Origin: Bacteroidales bacterium
GTDB lineage: Bacteria > Bacteroidota > Bacteroidia > Bacteroidales > VadinHA17
Reading direction: 5' to 3'
NCBI GenBank assembly: GCA_003162595.1
Contig: PMNJ01000080.1
Location: 1-19,737, forward strand
Length of the DNA stretch: 19,737 nucleotides
Shown here piece after piece: positions 7,682 to 14,950 of the stretch; position 1 is the first letter of the stretch; every line of letters begins with the position of its first letter. The position numbers were made by a program, and so were the translations under genes. The notes beneath the pieces are model-generated. The model saw only the letters and a program-made list of their open reading frames with translations. It was not told where the DNA came from and did no database searches.

Positions 7682-7710
7682 GGGATTGCTTCACTTCGTT
7701 CGCAATGACG
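7682..7710. repeat. Dispersed repeat (GGGATTGCTTC…GCAATGACG type)
   Basis: The element contains ATTGC (7685-7689) and GCAAT (7702-7706) as inverted arms around a CTTCGTTC core. On the minus strand it translates as HCERSEAIP, a peptide often seen in spurious hypothetical proteins of Bacteroidota, which marks it as a dispersed intergenic repeat. The rest of the gap from 7711 to 7843 is AT-rich, and I see no gene or exact promoter match in it. Confidence 0.6.
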
Positions 7711-7843
7711 ATGCAAATAAATCTAAGATACCTCATACTGGCAAAAATAAAAGATTGTTTTAGACTATTTTTTCCTTAAAATGATTAATACCTGCATTGC
7801 ATGTTAGATAATTTTTTATCTTGAACCCCGCAAATTCTGATCT

Positions 7844-9373
7844 ATGAAACGATTTCTTTTATGGTTCTTTCCCGGGTTGATTATCGGAGCATTGCTTATT
7901 CTGGGGGGAGGGAAAGCCTTGCATATAACATCAACTAACGAATATTGTGTCTCATGTCATATTCATCCTATGGCAGATGCATCATGGAAAAAATCTGTAC
8001 ATTTTGATACACGATCGGGATACCGGGTTGGCTGTGTTGAATGCCATCTGCCTCCGAAAGGCAAAGGTTATCTATGGGCAAAAGGGAAGACAGGCTTAAG
8101 AGATCTATGGAGCAAGTGGACCAAAGATTCATCTGCATTTAACTGGGCTGACAAAGGACGTCTTGAAGTTGCACGCGGATATGTTTATGAAAGTAGTTGT
8201 ACCAAATGTCATGAGAATCTCTTCCCTGCAAAACTTACCAAGGCCGGAGAGGATGCACACCTATATTATATACAAACAAAAAAAACGGACGAACTTCATT
8301 GTATCAATTGTCATCTGAATGCAGGACATTTTATAGAAGGTTATACTCATGGCAGCAATTCCACATTTGGAAATACCTCTTCAGCAGCAAAGGAAATCTT
8401 TAATGAACCAGCAAAAGTTAATGAGTTTAAAAGCTTTATCGAGCAGATTCCGAAATCACCGGTCTCGTTTAACATGATAGCTATTCCGGGTGGAACTTTC
8501 AAAATCGGGAGTCCGGATAAAGAACCTTTCAGAAAGGCCGATGAAGGGCCGGTAAGAGAAGTTGAGTTAAGCCCGTTTTTTATGGCAGAAATTGAAGTTT
8601 CGTGGGATGAGTTTCTGGCATTCTATGTTCAGACAGCGGCAGAAGGAAGGTCCACAGATACGGAAGGGTTAAGAACTAAGAAAGCTTCAGAGACCGATGC
8701 AATTTCCGGAGCTACACCTCCATACGGCCAACCCGACCAGGGCTGGGGCCTGGGTAAGAGACCTGCGATTTCTTTTTCTTTTCATGCAGCAGAAACATAT
8801 TGTAAATGGTTAAGTAAAGTCACCGGTAAGAGCTACCGTCTTCCTACAGAAGCAGAATGGGAATATGCCTGCCGGGGAGGATCAACTGGTCCGTACTTTT
8901 TTAAAGGTGACCCTGGAAAGTTTGAGAAAACCGGATTAAAAGCAAAATTCTCGAAAAACGATACAACAATAATCAATACCTATATAATATATAAAGGTAA
9001 TAGTCCGACAAAAACACAATTGCCGGATAGGGTAAAGCCTAATCCATTCGGTTTGAGGAATATGGCTGGCAACGTGGCTGAGTTCTGTTCCGACTGGTAT
9101 CAACCGGATGCTTATTCCCGATACCCCGGAGGAATTGTAAAAAATCCAAAGGGCCCGCAGGAAGGAACTGAACATGTTGTACGCGGAGGTTCATTCTTAA
9201 GTACGGCTTCGGCATTAAGGAGCGCAGCCAGGGATTATACTAGGACAGAGTCGTGGTTGAAAACCGACCCGCAGATGCCGAAAAGTATCTGGTGGTACTC
9301 CGACTGTTTTAATGTCGGGTTCAGGGTAGTGTGTGAATTTGATGAAAAAACCGGGAATATTGAACTGAAATAG
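7844..9373 (+). CDS. NapC/NrfH-like tetraheme cytochrome fused to a SUMF1 (FGE-like) domain
   Basis: The 509-residue protein starts with a membrane anchor (residues 4-24). A NapC/NirT-type region follows with four CxxCH heme sites: C35-C38-H39, C64-C67-H68, C119-C122-H123 and C153-C156-H157. Met43 is a possible axial ligand for heme 1. Spacing and the CVSCH…SW…H…CVECHLPP pattern resemble NrfH, the menaquinol dehydrogenase that feeds nitrite reductase NrfA. From about residue 207 comes a full SUMF1 domain: IPGGTFKIGS, SYRLPTEAEWEYACRGG, NPFGLRNMAGNVAEFCSDWY, VVRGGSF and NVGFRVV. The cysteine pair that defines formylglycine-generating enzymes is absent: after RGGSFL the sequence is STASALRSAAR. 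Formylglycine synthesis is therefore unlikely. The SUMF1 part should be periplasmic and may bind a partner, or use quinol-derived electrons; both are inference. No NrfA is present. The SusC gene starts 280 bp downstream. Confidence 0.9.
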   Translation: MKRFLLWFFPGLIIGALLILGGGKALHITSTNEYCVSCHIHPMADASWKKSVHFDTRSGYRVGCVECHLPPKGKGYLWAKGKTGLRDLWSKWTKDSSAFNWADKGRLEVARGYVYESSCTKCHENLFPAKLTKAGEDAHLYYIQTKKTDELHCINCHLNAGHFIEGYTHGSNSTFGNTSSAAKEIFNEPAKVNEFKSFIEQIPKSPVSFNMIAIPGGTFKIGSPDKEPFRKADEGPVREVELSPFFMAEIEVSWDEFLAFYVQTAAEGRSTDTEGLRTKKASETDAISGATPPYGQPDQGWGLGKRPAISFSFHAAETYCKWLSKVTGKSYRLPTEAEWEYACRGGSTGPYFFKGDPGKFEKTGLKAKFSKNDTTIINTYIIYKGNSPTKTQLPDRVKPNPFGLRNMAGNVAEFCSDWYQPDAYSRYPGGIVKNPKGPQEGTEHVVRGGSFLSTASALRSAARDYTRTESWLKTDPQMPKSIWWYSDCFNVGFRVVCEFDEKTGNIELK

Positions 9374-9543
9374 TGCGGTAAAAACTTATTTCTTAAAAAA
9401 GAGAACTAATATTCTTAAAAAATTTGGTTTTTTAAATATCACATACTATATTGCATCGTTATTTACCTGATTCGACTAAGAAAATAATTGGACGACCAAA
9501 AAGAAAAGAGTGATTTAAGGGCAAGACAATTTTTTTTGTAAAC

Positions 9544-9570
9544 TAGTAAGTGTAAAAATTACACTTACTA
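9544..9570. promoter_or_regulatory. Perfect 27-bp palindrome upstream of susC, probable operator
   Basis: TAGTAAGTGTAA (9544-9555) and TTACACTTACTA (9559-9570) are perfect inverted arms around AAA. The palindrome ends 1 bp before a TAnnTTTG element and covers the spacer and -33 region, the usual place for a regulator. No T-run follows on either strand, so a terminator is unlikely. The rest of the 9374-9653 gap is AT-rich. It includes a weak all-AT hairpin (9415-9435) after the cytochrome gene and no further gene. Confidence 0.5.
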
Positions 9571-9571
9571 A

Positions 9572-9579
9572 TACTTTTG
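9572..9579 (+). promoter_or_regulatory. Candidate -7 element for the susC/susD operon
   Basis: TACTTTTG matches TAnnTTTG exactly and abuts the palindrome. A good -33 TTTG is missing at the proper distance, as would be expected for an activator-dependent promoter. Transcription would start near 9585, leaving a leader of about 68 bases. Confidence 0.42.
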
Positions 9580-9653
9580 GAATAATTTTTCTATGAATAA
9601 TTATTAATAATCCTAATTCCAACTATTTATTAACTAACTAACAGTGTAACAGT

Positions 9654-12600
9654 ATGAAAAAAACTTGCAACTGCATCTGGCTGTTAAAGCCAAATGTGAA
9701 TTTTCAAAAGTTACTACTAACTATGAAAATTGTTACTATGCTTCTGTTTTGCGTATTGGCACTTCCTGCCTATTCGCTTGCTGCAGAAAAACCTTCCGGT
9801 AGTAATACCCCGGGAACTACTGCTGACCAACAGCAAATTAAAGTTTCAGGGACTATTACCGACGCGTCAAACAATCAGGCATTGCCTGGTGTGAATATTC
9901 TGGTTAAAGGAACTATTGTCGGAGCTATTTCCGATGTAAACGGCAAATTTTTGGTAACCGTTAACGACCCGAATGCAACATTGGTGTTTTCATTTATCGG
10001 CTATGTTTCCAAGGAGGTTCCATTGGCCGGAAAGAATACCGTGGATGTTGCTCTCGAGGCTGAAGTTTCTCAACTGGGCGAAGTTGTGGTTATCGGTTAT
10101 GGTACTGCCAAAAAAGCTACCCTCACCGGTGCCATCAGTTCTGTTGATGGATCAACCCTTAAACAGTCACCGACGACCAACCTTACCAATAGTCTGGTTG
10201 GACATATCCCCGGACTTACCGCAATCCAGACAAGTGGTGAACCAGGTGAAGACGGAACCACAATTACAATCCGTGGCGCCAATACCCTGGGTGATAACTC
10301 TCCTCTGATTGTTGTTGATGGGATCCCGCATCGTTCACTCGAGCGTCTTGACCCAAGCGACATTGAAAGTATTACAGTCCTGAAAGATGCATCAGCAGCC
10401 ATCTATGGTACACAGGCTGCAAACGGTGTTATGCTGATTACCACTAAACGTGGTCAGGCCGGAAAACCGACAATTACAGTAAACTGGAACTCAGGTTATA
10501 ACCAACCCGACGTTATTCCAAAAATGGCCGATGCTGCCACCTATGCAACAATACAGAATGAGATTGCATATTATGCTGCTCCCAGCAAAGGACGTAATCA
10601 GGTATATTCAGCTACTGATATTCAACAGTTTGGTGATGGATCAGATCCATGGGGACACCCGAACACCGATTGGTTTAAAGCAGTGTTCAAACCCTGGGCG
10701 GCTCAGAATTATGAAAACGTGTCTGTTTCAGGTGGCACTGAAAAAATGAAATATTATTTTTCGTTGGGAAGTAAATATGAGGATGCATATTACAAACACA
10801 GTGCAACCAACTTTACCCAGTATGATTTCCGCAGTAACATTGATGGTAAGATTACAGAGAATATAAGTCTTTCTTTTGACATTGCCGGTCGCCAGGAAGA
10901 CAGGAACTTCCCTACAGTCTCTAGAGGAGATATTTTCCGTATGCTCATGAGGGGGAAACCCACCATGCAGGCATGGTGGCCAAACGGAGATCCGGGACCG
11001 GATATTGAATACGGTATGAACTCAGCCGTAACCGTTACCAGCGCTACCGGATTTGACGATGACCGTCTTTATAATATGGAGAGTAACCTGAGACTTAATA
11101 TTACGATCCCATGGGTAAAGGGATTGTCTGTACAAGCTAATGGTTCGTATGATAAGACCTTCGACTTCCGCAAGGTATTCGATACTCCATGGTACCTTTA
11201 TTCCTGGGATGGAGCCACAAAAGATGCAAATGGCATACCTGTGCTTGTAAAGAATATGAGAGGGTATGCTGCTCCTCAGCTTACAGAATACTGGCAGGAG
11301 GGTGGAAAGAAAACCTTTAACGCTTATGCCACCTACGAAACAACCATTGACGATAAACATCATATTAAACTGCTGGCAGGTACGGAAAGCCAATATGGCC
11401 AGAATAACTACGGAAACGAATTCAGAAAGAATTTTGTTACAGCTGCTATCCCCCAGATGTTTGCCGGCGCTGCTGACATAAATATGTCAAACGGTGGCTA
11501 CGCTGACCAGAATGCCCGTGAGAGCTACTTCGGCCGTATAAACTACGACTTTAGTCAAAAATACCTGATAGAGCTTTTAATGAGGTATGATGGTTCATAC
11601 ATGTTCAAGCCAGGAAAACAATACGGATTCTTCCCCGGAGTATCGGCAGGATGGCGTGTTTCTGACGAGAACTTCTGGAAAAATAACATCTCTTTCATCA
11701 ACGACTTTAAACTGCGTGCATCGTGGGGCCAGACAGGTAATGACAGGGTTTATTACAATGGAGCCCTTCAGGAGTATCAGTACCTTTCAACCTATAGCTT
11801 CAATGGTCAAAATTATGTATTCGGACAGGGTGTCAACAACAAAATGCTGTACGAAAACGTGGTTCCTAATCCCGATGTAACATGGGAAGTGGCTAACCAG
11901 TCTAACATAGGGTTTGATGCAAACCTGCTGAATAAAAAGCTGACCATTACTGCCGACGTGTTCTATAACCTGCGTACAAACATTTTGTGGCAGGCATCTG
12001 CAGTTATTCCTGGAAGCACAGGGATGACTCTTCCTCCCCAGAACATCGGAAAGGTTCAGAATGAGGGATTTGAAGCTGTTGTTACTTATCATGGTAATAA
12101 AGGAGATTTCGGTTATAACCTGTCTGTGAACGGCAGTTTCGCGAAAAACAAGGTTGTTTTCAATTATGACACTCCCGGTATACCCGATTATCAGAAAACA
12201 GAAGGCAATCCTATGAACGCCCAGTTAGCCTACCAGGTAATTGGTGTTTTCAAAGACGCCGCTGCTGTTGCAGCCTATCCTCATTGGGCAGGTGCACAAC
12301 CTGGCGACTTGATCTTTAAGGATGTGAACAATGATGGTAAAATTGACGGACTCGACAGGGTTATGGACAAAAAGACCGCTATGCCAACATTTATTGGCGG
12401 TTTTAATGCAGTCTTTACATACAAGCAATTCGATTTAAGTATTCTGTTCCAGGGAGCAGCAGGTGCAATAGCATATCTCTCTCCTGAATCAGGTGATATA
12501 GGCAACTATTATGAGTCATGGGTAAAGGATCGCTGGACACCTGAAAACACAACAGCAAGCTGGCCACGTGTATTTAACCGCAGTAATGAGTACTGGTCGC

Positions 12601-12848
12601 CGGGTGGCAACCGCAGTACATTCTGGGAATTCTCTACCGACTATGTTCGTCTGAAAAGCATGGAAATAGGATATAACCTGCCAACAAATCTTCTTAAGAA
12701 AATTGGTGTTGAGAAGATTCGCGTATATTTCAGCGGACAAAACCTGTTAACTCTGAGTAAGATTAAAGAAATAGATCCCGAAGAAACTCAGGGTACCGAT
12801 TATCCTCTTCCAAGAGTTTTGAACCTTGGAGTAACTTTAACCTTCTAA
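9654..12848 (+). CDS. SusC/RagA-family TonB-linked outer membrane transporter
   Basis: The 1064-residue product has an extended N-terminal signal region (MKKTCNCIWLLKPN…, hydrophobic core about 24-44). A carboxypeptidase-D-regulatory-like domain follows (about 62-138; VSGTITDASNNQALPGVNI, then SFIGY). Next are a TonB-box-like EVVVIGYG (143-150), the plug (about 150-270, with the hallmark VLKDASAAIYGTQAANGV near 242-259) and a beta-barrel ending in VLNLGVTLTF with a terminal phenylalanine. It imports nutrients across the outer membrane using TonB energy, with SusD as a lid. There is no STN domain and no neighbouring ECF sigma/anti-sigma pair, so it is not of the sigma-signalling type. It is 13 bp upstream of susD. 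The substrate is not indicated: no glycan-degrading gene is nearby. A downstream ATG at codon 24 is a less likely start. Confidence 0.96.
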   Translation: MKKTCNCIWLLKPNVNFQKLLLTMKIVTMLLFCVLALPAYSLAAEKPSGSNTPGTTADQQQIKVSGTITDASNNQALPGVNILVKGTIVGAISDVNGKFLVTVNDPNATLVFSFIGYVSKEVPLAGKNTVDVALEAEVSQLGEVVVIGYGTAKKATLTGAISSVDGSTLKQSPTTNLTNSLVGHIPGLTAIQTSGEPGEDGTTITIRGANTLGDNSPLIVVDGIPHRSLERLDPSDIESITVLKDASAAIYGTQAANGVMLITTKRGQAGKPTITVNWNSGYNQPDVIPKMADAATYATIQNEIAYYAAPSKGRNQVYSATDIQQFGDGSDPWGHPNTDWFKAVFKPWAAQNYENVSVSGGTEKMKYYFSLGSKYEDAYYKHSATNFTQYDFRSNIDGKITENISLSFDIAGRQEDRNFPTVSRGDIFRMLMRGKPTMQAWWPNGDPGPDIEYGMNSAVTVTSATGFDDDRLYNMESNLRLNITIPWVKGLSVQANGSYDKTFDFRKVFDTPWYLYSWDGATKDANGIPVLVKNMRGYAAPQLTEYWQEGGKKTFNAYATYETTIDDKHHIKLLAGTESQYGQNNYGNEFRKNFVTAAIPQMFAGAADINMSNGGYADQNARESYFGRINYDFSQKYLIELLMRYDGSYMFKPGKQYGFFPGVSAGWRVSDENFWKNNISFINDFKLRASWGQTGNDRVYYNGALQEYQYLSTYSFNGQNYVFGQGVNNKMLYENVVPNPDVTWEVANQSNIGFDANLLNKKLTITADVFYNLRTNILWQASAVIPGSTGMTLPPQNIGKVQNEGFEAVVTYHGNKGDFGYNLSVNGSFAKNKVVFNYDTPGIPDYQKTEGNPMNAQLAYQVIGVFKDAAAVAAYPHWAGAQPGDLIFKDVNNDGKIDGLDRVMDKKTAMPTFIGGFNAVFTYKQFDLSILFQGAAGAIAYLSPESGDIGNYYESWVKDRWTPENTTASWPRVFNRSNEYWSPGGNRSTFWEFSTDYVRLKSMEIGYNLPTNLLKKIGVEKIRVYFSGQNLLTLSKIKEIDPEETQGTDYPLPRVLNLGVTLTF

Positions 12849-12861
12849 AAATTAAAGTAAT

Positions 12862-14718
12862 ATGAGAAAATTATTATTTATACTAAGTATAATTTCTTTA
12901 ATAGGAATTGCTACTTCATGTAAAAAGGACTTTTTAAATACGTCGCCACTTGGAGCTTATTCCGATGCTGCCGTATGGGTAGACCCTAATCTGGCCGCGG
13001 CATTTGTCAATCAATGTTATGAAAATGCAATAGGTTATCCTTTCTGTATTACCAGAATTGATGACTATGTTGATGAAACATCATTCACTCCCGACTGGGG
13101 TGTTTTCGACTTCGACAAATGTGTTGTTACACAGGACAATATCACCGGCTGGGAGTCGAGTGGATCTTCTCAGGATTCATACCATCTTCTCTGGAACCAG
13201 CTTTATTCTAATGTCAGGGCTTGCAACCTGTTTTTCTCAAAAGTGAAAACTGTTGTATTTCCTGATGATGCAACAAAAACACGTACTCTTGGCGAGGTTT
13301 ATTTCCTGAGGGCTTATACCTATCATTACCTGGTTGCCATGTATGGTGGTGTGCCTATTATAACCAAACCTTACGGGTTAGGTCAGGATTATGATATTGC
13401 AAGGAACACCTATGAGGACTGCATAAACTACATCACAGGTCAGCTCGACTCTGCTGCAACAATGCTTCCTGCATCATTTACAGGTGATATGCGCGGCCAT
13501 GCAACCCAGGGAGCTGCTCTTGCTCTTAAAGCTAGAACACTGCTTTATGCTGCCAGTGATTTGCATAATACTACAACTTATGCACCAGGATATGCAAATC
13601 CTGAACTGCTGGGTTATACTACCGGAACCCAGGCTTCACGGTGGACAGCCGCCAAAGCTGCTGCAAAAGCAGTAATAGATCTGAATCAATTTAGCCTGTA
13701 TCATGCAACTCCTGCCCCGGGTGATTCTATTGCCCAGACTTTTGTCAATTATTTCCTGTCTTACGGTTATGAGACAGAAGACATCCTTCTTCAGTATTTC
13801 ACGCTCAAGACAGGAGCAAGCTGGTCAGATTACAATCCGGCCGAGTACTGCGGGCCAAATGGTTACCACAACTGGGGTAACAATACTCCTCTGGGAGATA
13901 TGGTCGATCAGTATGACATGAAAGACGGTTCATCTTTCGACTGGACCAACCCTGCGGAGATTGCCAATCCTTACGCTAAACGCGACGCTCGTTTCTATGC
14001 TTCAATTCTATATGAAGGTTGTCCATGGAGAAAACGTCCCGTTGATGTTCAGGCTATCGATCCATGGGACAAACTTCAGGTAGGTCATGTTTATTCCGAT
14101 GCTGCCGGTACCCAACAACTTGTTCCGGGTGTAGATACCCGTCAGGGGCCGATTGAAAACTGGAACGGAGGGAGAAGCGGTTACTACCTGCGGAAATTTA
14201 TCGATCCTACACTCGACCCTCAATATGTAAAGCAGGATATTCCTTTCCGTCACATACGTTATGCTGAAGTTCTTTTGAACTATGCAGAAGCATGTATTGA
14301 GGAAAATACAGGAAGTGACCTCGCAGATGCTAGAACTTATATCAATATGATCCGTACAAGGGCAGGACAGCCAGGTATAGCATCAGGTCTCTCACAAGCA
14401 GCAATGCGTACCGCCGTAAGACACGAACGTCGGGTTGAGCTTGCATTTGAAAACCATCGCTTCTGGGACGTACGCCGCTGGGTGATTGGTCCGGATGCAT
14501 ATAAACCAACACATCGTGTTGAAGTGAAATATGTAACTCCGGCTGCAACCAATTATCGTAAGACTGATGGTTCTACATGGGGCGCTCCGATTTATTCCAA
14601 CGCACTTTTGGTTGAAGAAACAAGATCATGGGATGCATCTAATAAATGTTATTTCTTCCCGATTTACAGGAATGAAATGAATAAAAACACCAAGCTTATT
14701 CAGAACCCGGGTTATTAA
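12862..14718 (+). CDS. SusD/RagB-family outer membrane nutrient-binding lipoprotein
   Basis: The 618-residue product begins with a lipoprotein signal (lipobox ATSC, Cys20) and continues KKDFLNTSPLGAYSDAAVW, the usual SusD opening. Helical TPR-like segments include LGEVYFLRAYTYHYLVAMYGGVPII and, towards the end, RYAEVLLNYAEACIEE and INMIRTRAG. The closing RHERRVELAFENHRFWDVRRW is a strong SusD hallmark. SusD proteins sit on the cell surface as the lid of the SusC barrel and capture the substrate. The gene follows susC by 13 bp, forming a two-gene operon that ends at a strong intrinsic terminator. Length is somewhat above the usual 500-550 residues but within the family's range. Confidence 0.96.
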   Translation: MRKLLFILSIISLIGIATSCKKDFLNTSPLGAYSDAAVWVDPNLAAAFVNQCYENAIGYPFCITRIDDYVDETSFTPDWGVFDFDKCVVTQDNITGWESSGSSQDSYHLLWNQLYSNVRACNLFFSKVKTVVFPDDATKTRTLGEVYFLRAYTYHYLVAMYGGVPIITKPYGLGQDYDIARNTYEDCINYITGQLDSAATMLPASFTGDMRGHATQGAALALKARTLLYAASDLHNTTTYAPGYANPELLGYTTGTQASRWTAAKAAAKAVIDLNQFSLYHATPAPGDSIAQTFVNYFLSYGYETEDILLQYFTLKTGASWSDYNPAEYCGPNGYHNWGNNTPLGDMVDQYDMKDGSSFDWTNPAEIANPYAKRDARFYASILYEGCPWRKRPVDVQAIDPWDKLQVGHVYSDAAGTQQLVPGVDTRQGPIENWNGGRSGYYLRKFIDPTLDPQYVKQDIPFRHIRYAEVLLNYAEACIEENTGSDLADARTYINMIRTRAGQPGIASGLSQAAMRTAVRHERRVELAFENHRFWDVRRWVIGPDAYKPTHRVEVKYVTPAATNYRKTDGSTWGAPIYSNALLVEETRSWDASNKCYFFPIYRNEMNKNTKLIQNPGY

Positions 14719-14740
14719 TATTATTTAATTTTCTTTATTT

Positions 14741-14778
14741 GGCAGGCAGAGCTTCCGGGCTTCTGCCTGCCTTTTTTT
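14741..14778 (+). terminator. Rho-independent terminator of the susC/susD operon
   Basis: GGCAGGCAGA (14741-14750) pairs perfectly with TCTGCCTGCC (14762-14771) and is followed directly by seven T residues (14772-14778). It lies 22 bp after the susD stop. Confidence 0.92.
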
Positions 14779-14829
14779 ATTCACAAAGTGTAAGTAAGAC
14801 TATCTATGTCAAAACCAATGAAGGATGAT

Positions 14830-14860
14830 TTTGTAATATCGATAAACTTGTTTTAATTTG
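14830..14860 (+). promoter_or_regulatory. Candidate promoter of the heme/PD40/TPR lipoprotein gene
   Basis: TTTG (14830-14833) and TTAATTTG (14853-14860, one mismatch to TAnnTTTG) are 19 bp apart, the preferred Bacteroidota spacing. It lies between the susD terminator and the ATG at 14951, suggesting separate transcription of this gene. Confidence 0.45.
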
Positions 14861-14950
14861 CCTTCAGAAATAGTGCAATGCTGAATAATGCATAGAAGAC
14901 CCAGTTTTATTAGGTTTTTATTATCTGATTATATCACAACCCGATGAATT

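Noticed and set aside
7447..7716. An 89-codon minus-strand frame as an intact hypothetical protein
   Set aside because: Its first half is the translated dispersed repeat (HCERSEAIP); only the part from the ATG at 7563 looks like a former gene start.
7844..8345. Calling the tetraheme domain nrfH of a nitrite reductase
   Set aside because: No NrfA catalytic cytochrome is adjacent and the chain continues into a SUMF1 domain, so the electron acceptor is unknown.
9544..9570. Palindrome as a transcription terminator of the cytochrome/SUMF1 gene
   Set aside because: No T-run follows on either strand, the stem is AT-rich, and it directly abuts a promoter-like element 170 bp after the stop.
10097..12740. 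Several 70-120 codon frames opposite or out of frame within susC and susD
   Set aside because: They are shadows of well-supported coding sequence and show no recognisable protein features.
9654..14718. Calling the SusC/SusD region a polysaccharide utilisation locus
   Set aside because: No glycoside hydrolase, lyase, sulfatase or hybrid two-component regulator is present in the window.
14786..14793. AAGTGTAA as a half-site of the susC palindrome upstream of the heme/TPR gene
   Set aside because: An 8-base AT-rich match without an inverted partner is likely by chance.
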